Assembly (NCBI GenBank): GCA_017165825.1
Contig: CM029369.1
Span: 5,875,433-5,939,432, forward strand
DNA from: Hepsetus odoe
Lineage: Eukaryota > Chordata > Actinopteri > Characiformes > Hepsetidae
Reading direction: 5' to 3'
DNA: 64,000 nt
The notes beneath the pieces are model-generated. The model was not told the DNA's origin. It saw only the letters and a program-made list of their open reading frames with translations, and did not search any database. Positions 1-12,300 of this stretch are shown in pieces. The position numbers and the translations under genes were made by a program. Every line of letters begins with the position of its first letter. Within the stretch, counting starts at the first letter, position 1.

Positions 1-168
1 CTCCCAAAACAAGAAACTAAAAAGTAAATGAATCTCCATTATGGTTTAATAATATATTAAAACAAATTAAATTATCCATAGAGGCGAGGCACAACTGATA
101 TACACTGACAGCAGGTTTAAACTCAAAGTCTTGTTCAGGGTAATGGCATATATATATATATATATAGT

Positions 169-232
<64 letters not shown>

Positions 233-1176
233 TCATAGAATTTGACTGCAGTAATGAGATTTGCTGAGAATCTTTCTCCATTCCTCTTGGAGCCTGGCCG
301 AATGCCTCCTGGCTCACTATGGTGTATTTTCCAAAGCTGACATTAAGCCTATTGTGCACAATATTCCAACGAATAATTTGAAATCTTCTTTTGGAAAAAC
401 AATAAAGCACCATATACACATGCTGTTTAAGATATATGAGGATTAAGGGAACCATGAAAGTAGATTTAGTCCATGGAGAAATCAAAATCAAAAGTGGCTC
501 AGTCACTTAACGTGTGCACATGCTGATTGTGCTTTATGGGCTACACAAATTAGAATTATGCAGAGAAATGGTGTATTAAAACAAGCCTAAATGTGAATGA
601 CAAAATTGTTCTTAGACCACTTCAACATGATGAAATCTTCTAAATTCAGCGAAATGAAATGAAAATGGGATACGAAATGGGATACGTCAATGAAATGGGA
701 TACGTCTACAGAAGCAAATTCATTCATGTACCTTGCGATTCATTGGCCAAACTTCTGATGATGGTTTTATTTAAAGGGCCAAAATGAAGGTTGTCTGGAA
801 GACTCTCAGCAATGTTTGTCAGCAGCAGCGGCAGACTGCGGGAATAAAGAAACATGTTCTGTTAACTCAATAAAAGTACTTCTCAGCATTTTCACTTAGC
901 TTGACTCAATCATAATGCTCTAGAGCTATTTGTGCAGACTGCGCTCTAAAAATGAGTCAAGCCAGGATCGATTATGTTAATTTATTTCCATGAACCCAAA
1001 TGAGTTCTCTTTTCACTCTTGGATCTGTGTTGCTTTTGAAGATGTAAGCAGTTATTCGGGGTAAATGCCAGGCAGGCAGAAAATATGAGAGGAGATTAAT
1101 AAACCTGAAATATACCCCATATATCGTTAAAACCTCATAACCAGTGCCAGTGTAGCATGACTTCAAAGGAACTCAC
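1..1176. other. abca12 intron sequence at left edge
   Basis: I see no further exon here. The stretch holds a short AT run (about 148-166) and a GA microsatellite (173-230). The minus-strand open frame over 135-506 has no match I recognise and ends in the microsatellite. Confidence 0.6.
173..230. repeat. (GA)n microsatellite
   Basis: About 58 bp of nearly pure GA dinucleotides, preceded by an AT run. Confidence 0.95.
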
Positions 1177-3609
1177 TTGTCAGCCCAGTTAGTGTTGTTC
1201 GTCATCAGCAAAGACCTGGCATTCATCTCAGTGGCCTGTAGAATGATACTGGCAAGATCCAGCTCTGAGCTGTTGTTAGACAGGTTGAGGAAGTTCAGGA
1301 TGGTGAGGAGGACCTGCTGAGTCACGTTTGTACTTTGATCTAGTGGTCGTTGGCCTGAGGAAAGGGTTATCAGGAGCTTTTTCATGGTGTCTTCCAGGTT
1401 GGCGACAATGATTCCTGCGGTGTCATTGTTAATGTTTGGCATCACAGCAAGGAGGCTTTGGATAGATCCTGAAAACATGACCATGCCATCAATTACATCT
1501 CCTGTGTTTATTGCGGTGTTCAGGGCAGAGGCCACACTCTCCATAAAGTGCAGAGAGATGTTAAGGTATTGCTGTCTTTCTGCAGGTAGTCCTACAGACA
1601 AGGATTTCATAACCTCTCTCAAAGAATTCAGCATGTAAGGAAGTTGCAGGGAGGATGGATCTGCCATAAGGCTGTCATAGAGGATTCTGGATACCTCATT
1701 AGACACAGTGAACAGGACATAAACTGCACTGCCAGAAGTCATTCCTATGGGCAAAGGGGCGCCAGTTACATTCAAGGATGCCATGAGTGACAGGGTAACT
1801 TTCTGGGATATTTCGAAGAAAGCAGGCTGTATCTGGGTTGTACTTGTCACATTAGAAAGAGCATAGAAGAGTGCTGACTTGAGAGGGTAAAGGTACACTT
1901 GTTCTTCCACTGGGAGAGTGGAAGCCATCTTATCAAACGCTTGAGCCAATATCATGTTCCTCTGTAGATCACTACTGAATGTGTAGTTAGAGACAGACAG
2001 ATTGAATAACATTTCTGTGGCCAAGGCATTACTCAGGAAAAACGGATAGATGATCTCCTTGATGGGCTGCCCATTTGGAAGAACAGTCATATTAGAGAGG
2101 GTAAGGGTGTCAGTAAGGACATTAGCAATCTCATGAACTGAAAGCATCATATTCTGCATATCTCTAGGATTTGACACAAGCAGGGCAAATGATTCCACCA
2201 TCTTTGCAGAAATGTTAAAATAAATAGCTTCATAAGGAGGTAGGAGGGACATAAAAGCTTGAGCAGTTTGGTCAATAGCCTCTATGAAGGGCGCAAGGTC
2301 AATACGAGACCCTGACCCAGACATAGATGCCATTAAGTTTTGAAGAAGGGATTGAATCTGAGAGCTGACATTTGTCATCTCCTGCTGATTCTGTGACAAA
2401 ATATTATTGATGGCTGTGAGGATTGCAAGACCAGTATCATTACTTTGGTGGGTGACAATATATGATGTTGCAGAGCTGAGCTGTTTGGCCATCTGTTCAA
2501 CCCTCTGAGCTATGCTCAGAGGTGACTCCTGGGAAAGCAGCAATGCCAAGTCAATCATTCTGCCCACGCTGTCCGCCAGCTGACCTGTCTTATTTTGGCT
2601 ATTTAGACTCCACCCTTCAGTGCTGATCTGCATGAACATATCCATAAGGTTCTGCCCATTAGTTGGTTGCGTCAAGTAAGATAGCACATTGAGGGCTTTT
2701 TCAATGGTTTTGTCCTGATCTGAGTTTTTAGACATTCCCTTTAGTATCACAGCCAGGTCTGGGTTTGCAAAGAATACATGCATGGTCTCCAGAATTTCTT
2801 TGGGGCTGAGTGGGACAGAAAGGATCTGAGCTAACATTACATAGTCAATCTCAAGGAGGTCTAAGAAATCATCCACTGGCTCTCTCTTCACATTACTTGC
2901 AATGTTTCTGGAGTTTATGGTTTGGGATAGCAGATCCCCTAAGTTTTGTCCCAGTGAAAGCTGCATTTGGAGTGGACTGAGATAATTGTTTATTGGGGCG
3001 AAGAGGTTGCTGGTACTGCTGATCTGTCTCAGCAAATGCAAGGCATTGCCAGCAAGGTTAATGAAGAGGTCAGAAGAGGCTGGCAGAGGGGAGGTCAAGT
3101 TACTAGCAGCAGGTAGCAATGCTCTGCTCATTTCATACAATTTCGGCAGGATTTGGATGACTAGATTCATTCCACTGTCTTCAGTAGTGCTGTACCAGTT
3201 GACCAGGTCAGTGACTCTCTCCAAGATGATACTTGTGTTTTCCACATACAGCAATTGATCCAGTAGGCTATAGATCATAGGGCAGTCTCCCAGCAGTTTC
3301 ATATCAAGGATTTTCCAGATCACATCTTTTATGAACATGTCAGTGGGGAAGCCATTTGGTGAAATATGGAAGATGTCACTGCTCAAGAAAATATTAATAT
3401 AATCATTGCTAATGTTCATTGCAGTTAGGATAATTTCCACAGCCTGAAAGACCATCTGAGGCTGTTCAATTGCACTCTGATTAAGGTAATTGTCCAGCAG
3501 GACATATTCCATGAGTTTCTGCACCGCTAGGACATACGGCCTCCAGCTCAGTGTGCCCAGTGGTGTCTTCTGCTCAAATTTCTCCAATGCCAGTTGAAAA
3601 AAGGCTAAA
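1177..3609 (-). CDS. abca12: abca12 coding exon 27, second giant extracellular exon (2,433 nt)
   Basis: It has 810 full codons (residues about 1878-2687), from [18 protein letters not shown] to MTNNTNWAD. The acceptor is TTCATTCAACAG and the donor GTGAGT, phase 2. It is helical and Leu/Ser/Asn-rich with roughly 19 N-glycosylation sequons, and no membrane helix. The next exon lies left of the window. Confidence 0.86.
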
Positions 3610-6600
3610 CTGTTGAATGAAGAGAATTAACATAAGTTCAATGCATGCTTTGCAGAAATACATAAAAGAAAAAGAAGGCATGAAACATTTTATCTATAAG
3701 TATGTTATTACCATCTATTTCTAGGCCCATATCACTTTAACACTTTATTGTTTCTTTCCCTGTGGTCCACCTCTTTAGGTTTGTGTGCTTTTATGTAATT
3801 ATAGCAGTCATATTTATTTTTACATTGCTATGTTTAACCTCTCTGCATCTTTATTCATCTTTTATTTGTAAACAGCTTATTTTGTTACTGTGCCTTAAAA
3901 AATAATGCAAATGTAAATGACCTACAGTACTGTGCAAAAGTTTTAGGCAGGTGTGGAAAAAATGCTGTGAACAAAGAACGCTTTCAGAAATGGAAGTGTT
4001 AATCATTTATTTTCATCAATCAACAAATTGCAGTGAATGAACAAAAGAGAATCTAAATCAAATCAATATTTGGTGTGACCACCCTTTGCCTTCAAAAAAG
4101 CATCAATTCTTCTAGGTACACTTGCACACAGTTTTTGAAGGAACTTGGCTGGTAGGTTGTTCCAAACATCTTGGAGGACTAACCACAGATCTTCTGTGGA
4201 TGTAGGCTTCTTCACATCCTTCTGTCTCTTCATGTAATCCAGACACACTGGAGGATGTGGAGATCAGGGCTCTGTGGGGCCAGAAGAACTGATGCTGGTT
4301 TGAAGGCAAAAGGTAGTAACACCAAATATTGATCTGATTTAGATTTTTCTTTTGTTTACTCACTTTGCATTTTGAAATTTGATAAAAATAAACAATCATT
4401 ATTTATATTTCTGAAAGCGTTCTTTGTTTACAGCATTTTTTCACACCTGCCTAAAACCTTTGCACAGTACTGTATGTTCCTACGGGCTGTCCCACTTCAT
4501 GCCTTGTTAAAAAAGCAGTCCAGCCTGGAGTAAGACACTCCTTCATACTTAAGCTTCACCGGGGAGATCTAAACTCCTACACGCTGAATATGTGGTTTAG
4601 GTAAATGGATTAGTCTTCTTGATATCACAGAAGTGAACAGGCTGCTTTAATTTCAGTGATGGTAAAAAAACATTTGTTGTTTCTATTTTAAGAAGACCAA
4701 GACAAAGAAAATATGCAACAAAAGCAACAAATTAGAGGAAGGAAACCTTGAACTACATTACAATGTCCATATCGTATCTGAAATGCTATGTAACCTAACC
4801 AATTAATTCATCATTTTATTGTTATGCAATATATAATATATAACAATAACACTGTGCAGATATTATAGACCTGCTGTGGTCAATGTCCAGCACAAAAAAA
4901 CCTGCTCCTGCAGTCTGACTTGATTGATTTGCCAAGATATACATAATGGTTCCTATTACTGCTGAGGTCAATGTTGAGATGGGCACAGAAAGCAAAATCA
5001 ATTTAAGAGCAAGCAAACACAGATAACAGAGTCACAGCAGCCACTTTATCTGCTGAGGCCAGTTTTGAGGCATGGTGTCAAACAGAATAAATTAGCCCTA
5101 TTACAGATTCTTTTTGTTTTTTACAAATTCTAATTATTCAGTTCTCTCATGTTTGACTGTATATCCAAATGCCTGGGGATGATCATTCCATCCCTCAACA
5201 CTGGAATAAAATAGCGATATGTATTCACACAAATATAATGTGTGCTTTTATTTGATTTGCACAAAACTCATTTTCCTCCATAGAGTGAACCAGTAAGTCA
5301 AAAGAACATCTTACAGGTCATGATAAGTCTAAAGGATAATCTCATGTAGATTTTACCAGCCTGTTACTCATCGACTGCTATGTTCAACAATATGGAACTC
5401 TGCACTTTACTATACACAGTTTTAATTAATGTCCAATTTACAATTATTTTATAGGAAAATATTTTAACTCTAGATTTAGGTGAATGATCAACAGTTCAGA
5501 GTAACGGCAAGTGTGGAATAGAGGTGGAGAAGAGTGGCAGGAGTGTTCTATGACAGACAGGTACCTTTTACTTTTACAGACAGTAAAATATTTACAAGGG
5601 TAGTGAAACCAGCTATGTTCTATGGGTTGGAGATGGTGGCACTGATGAAAAGACAGGAGGAGCTGGAGGTGTCAGAGTTCAAGATGCTGAGATTTTTGTT
5701 GGGTGTGACGAGGATGGACAGGATTAGAAATTAGTATATTAGAGGGACAGACCAGGATAGATGTTTTTACTTTAGTTTAGCTTCTCCAGATTTATTCTAA
5801 GTCTCTTGTTTTCTCTTTTTAATACTATTCATACTTATGCTGAAGTTTGCACAGCCTTGGGAAAGATCAGGGTACATTCATTACATGCTGTTTAACAATA
5901 TGTGACAAATTAATGATTCGTGTGTTCTCCTTGGAGTCAGTGTAAAACTGCATTTTGACACATCCATAGTAGATTCAGCTACCTTTGCTGTTTCTGAAAC
6001 TGAAGAAACAGACCACTCCAGGTAGCTTCGCTTCCCATTTCTGAGAATGACAGGTTGAGCATAGAGGTAACCTGCACAAGGAGCTTTGACAGATGTTGCA
6101 TGGCCAGGGACTCATTAAGGCTGGCTGAGTAAAGAGTCTCCAGAGTGCCCACTACCTCTGCTGCTGTGGCATTCAGCCACTGGGGGTCCATATCCTGTGC
6201 ATTGCAAGGAAGATAACAGTAAGGCATTGGTGTAAAGTTATTTGTCAGAAGAGGGGGATCTATTCTAGGTTTGCAGTGCAATCTAGTGGTGAACTACTGA
6301 TATCACACCTGTAGACCAATAAATGGGATTTATTTGCCTAATTCAAATAAATATCAGTGTAATAGTAAACCCTCATGGCTTTTTTCATTGTTTTTTTTTT
6401 TATTAGCAACATATATATTATAAAATTAAAGAATGGATTGCAATAAAAATCTGTTTTTGCTAATACTGGCTGCAGTTAAAAAAGCTTTTGATATGATGTC
6501 ATTCAAAAGAACAAATAATTATTTCATTTTACCGTCATGTTCTGAGTCGCTGGTTGATATTGTGAGTTCTGATCAGTCTCCAGGAGTGGGAGGAGATGGA

Positions 6601-9323
6601 CATCACACCACACCGTATCAAGAGTGATGTTGAGGCCAGCTGCTTCACTAACCTGTTCCCAGATCTTCTGCACCTCACTGCAATTCAACACCTGCCCATT
6701 CAGACTAGCCTGGAGATCACAAGGTCATCATATGCAGAGAAAAAATGCTGACATATGATTCATAGAAGAAAAAGAGAAAAACAAAATGAATAGAAAGTCT
6801 TTGTTTATTATCCAAAACATGATCGGAGAATCGCGGGTTCAAACCCCTTCCCAATAGGTTGCCCTGAGGTACCCTTGAGCAAGGTACCGTCCCCATCACT
6901 GCTCCCCGGGTGCTTTCAATAGCTGCCCACTGCTGCACGGGTTTGAGTGTGCATGGGTTAAATGCAGAGGTCCAATTTCGTTGTGGTTCATGTGTGCTGT
7001 GCCGTGACCTCGCAATGACAAGGGTTGTAACAAAAAAAAAAAAAAAAAAAAAAAAAAAAGTGTACTAATGAAAGGGTACAGAGTTCACACATATCTGTGA
7101 AACCTTCACGGAAAACAGGTTTTGCTGGATGTCATTGTCCTGAGAGGTAATCATACCCTCTCTTGGGTGAAGAGGAAACAATAAATGAGAAACCATCTAA
7201 ACTAGGTCACTAGAGAATTCCAGCAAAATCAAGTTATTAACTGAAATAGGTTTTTTTAAAATTAGAATTTGCCTTGTTTTTCTTTTCTTTTTTTTTCTTT
7301 TTTTTAAAAGGACAACAAGCATGGGCAATGGTGGCCTAGCGGTTAGGGAGTTGGCCCCAGGACTGACTAGAAGGTAGTGGGTTTGAAACCCAGACCAATA
7401 GGTTGCCCTGAGTTACCGTTGAGCAAGGTACCGTCCCCTTAACTGCTCCCTGGGTGCTTTAAATAGCTGCCTCCTGCTGCACAGTGTGTGTGGGTTAAAT
7501 GCAGCGGTTGCATTTTGTTGTGTTTCTGTGTGCTGTGCTGTGACAAATAATCACTTCACTTGCATTTCTGGTATATTTCTAAGCGAGATTGCTTGAAAAG
7601 GCATAGCCACTGCAATCATCCTAGAGTGTTATGTCTGGATATTATCTACAATTATAGAAGAGTTTGTCATCATGTTTCCAGTTCTTTGCAGGATCATAAA
7701 AAAGATTTTTAAACTAGGACTTGGCTTAATCTAGCAAAGCCTCTCCCAAACTAATATACGTGAGTTTGACATTTGTGCACTTAGAGCCCCCTCTCTGAGA
7801 CATCAAATGTAAGATTACTTGCCATGATAAGAATAATGGTTCAACTGAAACAGAAAGGATCTTACCTGTAGTGTAGCTTCTAAGGTGGACTGGAAAATCT
7901 GTGGCAATGCACCGATGATGAAAGATACATTTCTTGGGTTCATTAGAGGGAAAATATCTAACAAATGCCTCGAGAGACTGTAGATGACATCTGAAGGCAG
8001 ATAACAAATGCATTTTGGTTATTTCTGGGTGTTTGGCCACTGAGAGAATCTATTTCAACCCCCTTTATTATCATTGTTTTAAACATGGTGAGAAAGAACA
8101 TGCATGAACTGAGCTATAAAAAGTCTTTTTTAAGCAACTTGGTAGAGATCAGAGACCTTACTGGGGTGACACTATTTACAGATTCCATAATAAAGTTAGA
8201 TACAAACCAATAGGATCCTGATCCACTACCTTAGATATAGAAAAGGTAGTGCTTTACACTGTTAAGCACTAAATGGATCAGGACAAAACTCCAATGTGGC
8301 ATCTGAAGTGTCAAAAAATGCTCTACCAAATTAGTAATGGAAACTGTAAACTTGACCAATTTGGTAGAGCATTTTTTGACACTTCAGATGCCACATTGGA
8401 GTTTTGTCCTGGTTTCTTAGCAGCACACAATAAACGTTGCACCCCAATCTAATGTGCTCACACATCTAACATGTTAGCACTGAATATAGGTGTTGTGATG
8501 TCACTTCTCTTACTGGTTTCAGCTTGCATGCTTTGAATCATGACAGTCATGATGTTCTCGGCCATATCTAAATTGGACGGCAGAGTGTCCCATGCAGCTG
8601 TGTCTCTCAGGCTTGACAGAAGAGCAATCATCATGTTCTCCAACCTGTTGGTTAAACCAAATAATTAGAACTGAACTATGGCAATAAAGTAAGAGGACCT
8701 GTCGTATAACATTCTAGATCTTCCATTCACTCAGCCAGTATGTGAAGGTTTTATTTACCCTTGAAAGGTGATTTGGTCGTCCATCCCAGAGAGGATCTGA
8801 ACAAGGCTTGGAACCAATTTTGTCATATTTTGTGCAGACTCAAGCGTCAAATCCCCACCTTGCTCGTTTTTGATGAATGATAGCATAGCCTCCAGAACAC
8901 CAGTAAGCTGTGGCAGCGAAGTGTATATGACTCAGCAGTGTACATACATCATGCAATAAATCAACATTGCATCATCATGCTAAAGGTATCAAATTAAAAA
9001 TCTATTAAATATGCAGAATTTTTGAGCAACCTCATGTCTTCATAATTTGCTTGGAAATGATGGATGCAAAAATGCAATTTTAAACTCGATAAACTTACTT
9101 TGGCACACAAAGTAAAAGTAATAATCTATCTTTTTTTAAATTAAAAATTGTTTTTCCATGACAGGGTGCAAAGTGTCTAAAGATACAACAGGCATAAATA
9201 AATAAATAAATTTCCAGCCACTCAGCATTCAGCATTACTGGAATATTAATATTATAATATTATATTAATATATATATATATGCAGTACCCATCAATGCTC
9301 CCTGGGCACTTCTAATAGCTGCT

Positions 9324-9376
<53 letters not shown>

Positions 9377-12300
9377 AGATTTTGTTGTCTCACTGTGCAT
9401 TGTGCTGACAAGAATAGTCAGTTTCATTTCACTATAATACTCCTAAGGCCCGCATTCGATGGCGCTGCTGATTTGAAAATATGACTCATTGTTTCTGATG
9501 TTGTGTCAAAACAAGTAAGCCAGTATTAACACCATAACTGGTTCTGTTATCAAAAATACTTTCTCTCAAGAACCTTTGTACTTTGTGACATCCCACCTGT
9601 GCAGTAAGATCATCAAGATTGCTAAGATTCAAATCTGCCAGATTTTCCCACAAGCTTGTGATGTCTGTAAAAGTTAATCCACAGTCAATCACCGAGTAGC
9701 AGATATCTGTATCTTTAATTTAATAATAAGTTAATATTGAAAAAAGAGAAAATATTTGTGTTAAAAAGCCAATTAGGAAGTTCAAATTAATTGATACTTA
9801 TTCTGATAGACCATGCCTTGGTTGTAGCTGAGAATGAAGTTTATGATTTCCTTTGTCACTGAAATATAGGGCGAGGTTGTACTATTAGAAGGCAGGAAGG
9901 ACTGGAGTACATCCATCAGCTTCAACAGGCTGGAATGATAAACAACATATGTAATCATGAGGTTTTGGGTGTCATAATATTCATCAATTCCTTGTTAACA
10001 TTTACACATTATAAAATCTTAAAGAATACTCAAAAACAGTGTAGCCACCATTATTGCTAAACAAAAATCAATAATCTGCTCAATACTGAAAATGACCAAA
10101 ACCTTTTAGTAGTATCAGATTTTGAAGAACAAAGGAAAGACGCAAAGGTAAAAGCCTATCAGTTTACGTCAGATTACTCACACTTCATTCCAAGCATAAG
10201 GTCCACTTGGCCTTGAGATGATGTTAATGTATGTAACGATGCTGTTGATAATGGGACTCAAGACTTCAGTGGATTCTGGGACAAGGACACTGATAAAGTC
10301 TTTTGCACTGATTGCAGCTTGTACAAACAATTCCTGAGATTGGGCATAACTCATGTTGGAGTCCAGAAGCAGTTGGAGTGAAATTTGGAGAGTTACTGCA
10401 AGATCATCGAAGTCAGAGCCGTTCAAGGGAATGGTCCCATTGAAAGTATTCACCAAAATCACCCTTACAGAGTTTATAATAGCTTCTGTGAAGTTTTCAC
10501 TCTGCAGGCCACCACTGGTGTTGGCCAGTTCCAGGACCTGATTCAGAGCTTCAGAGATCTGATTGATAACAGTGATGTAGGCCTGCTCCTCAGGAGAAAG
10601 CAGTGGAGCAAATGCTTGGATCAGCTGCACAAGGTCCGTACCTGGGGTAGTGATATCAACATTGCTGTTGTTCCACTGCAGCATTTTGGCAAAGGCCAGT
10701 GTGAGTTGTGGGTCTGTGATCCATTTGTGCGTCAAATTAAGATATTTCACAATTTCAGCTTCGATTTCAGCCGGGATACTCACGTTCACATGAAAGCCTA
10801 TGGCATCAAAGAAGGCCTGTTGCAACTCAAGATTCATTTTTACAAGCCGCATCTGACCCTGCAATACAGTCATTATTAAATTGCTGATATTGCACAGATC
10901 TTCTTCATCTATGGGGGGCTGCGTATGGGCCACTAAGTCCTGGATCTGACTGGAAACCAGAACAGAGAAATTTGACTGAGCAGCATTAATTATGAGTTGC
11001 ATTTCTGTTATTTGGATAAATGAGTCCAGAAGCTTCCTGAATGTTTCATCACTGGTTGTGTTCCTCAGATTTTCTAGATACCACTCTGCAATCTCACCAT
11101 AAACCTTCTGAGCATATAACTGGTTTGACATCAACGTAGAATTGATTGTGTGGTATGGATACTGTTGAAAGATTGTCTCATTGAAAATTCCTTCCAATAA
11201 AGTGAGATCATTTGTGATCTGGGTCAATGTATTGTTTTCCAAATTGAGGTTTTGAAGGTTCTGTCTAATGTTTTGCAGGGTTGAGGCCAAAACATCCTTT
11301 GTCAAAATGAGAGGGTTGTGATCCTGGCTAGACATGTTCCAGAGTCTTATTACTTGTTCATACACCATATGAAGACAGGTGGACAAAATTGTCTTGTAAC
11401 CTCCAAACATGGGTATTTCCTGAAAGAAGCCAAGTGTTCCCTCAACAATCCTTAGAGCACATTGTGACTCTGTTGAACTTGGTGATCCTACAGAAGACAT
11501 ATTCTGTCCCTGGGTGTCCAAACATTGTGAAATGTTTATGGCATCCATGAGGTTTGACAGTATCGCAGGCAATGAAGAAACAGTGGGTAGTTGAGTGAAC
11601 TGTTTCAAGTCAAAAATGGTGAGATTGAATGCTTGGAGTCCTTGCTCAATACTAGCGACACTGACATTGGGCAAAGTAGACAGCTGCTCAAGAAGTTGAA
11701 GAACCTTTGCAATAGTGTCCATTGACATGTTCCAAGGTAGAATAAGGTTTATCATTTGACCAGTCACAGACAGAGTCATATTGCCCTGGATGGGTGTTAC
11801 TGTGAAATTGGCACCAGTTCCCTCTTCAATAATTTCAACAAACAAAGACAAAGTCTGAAGAACGTTTGATATTTCAGCAAGGCAGTCCTGACCAGTAGCT
11901 GAACAGGAGGATAGGTCTTCAATCAGGACATGCGTTTGGTTTAGAAGAACATCTAATTGGCTGCGCTGATCTGGAGGCAGGACATCTACAAGTATACTGA
12001 AGATGGCATCCAGTACTGCAAACTGACCTTCTTCATTAAGTGCCTGGATGGACTCTGGGCTTAACAGTTGGAGAAATTCTATAACCATAGTGTTGAGGTC
12101 TGTGTTCTGGGAACCTTCTGACATTTTTACCTCCAGTTGCCCTAAGCCCAAGTTCTGAAGAGTGTCATTCAGCATTGCCATTAAGATATTCTTATCAAAC
12201 TGGCTGAAAGGAATGTTTGAGAGAAGCTGAATGTTCTTGTCCACCAAAGCTGTAAGGCTCAGCAAAATGTTCTCTGGTGACCCACTAGCAACATGCTGCC

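Noticed and set aside
5534..5734. A short gene similar to a reverse transcriptase protein
   Set aside because: A truncated LINE piece in an abca12 intron.
10385..10879. Plus-strand frame of 164 codons
   Set aside because: It lies antisense inside abca12 exon 19, with no recognisable domain; a shadow of the real exon.
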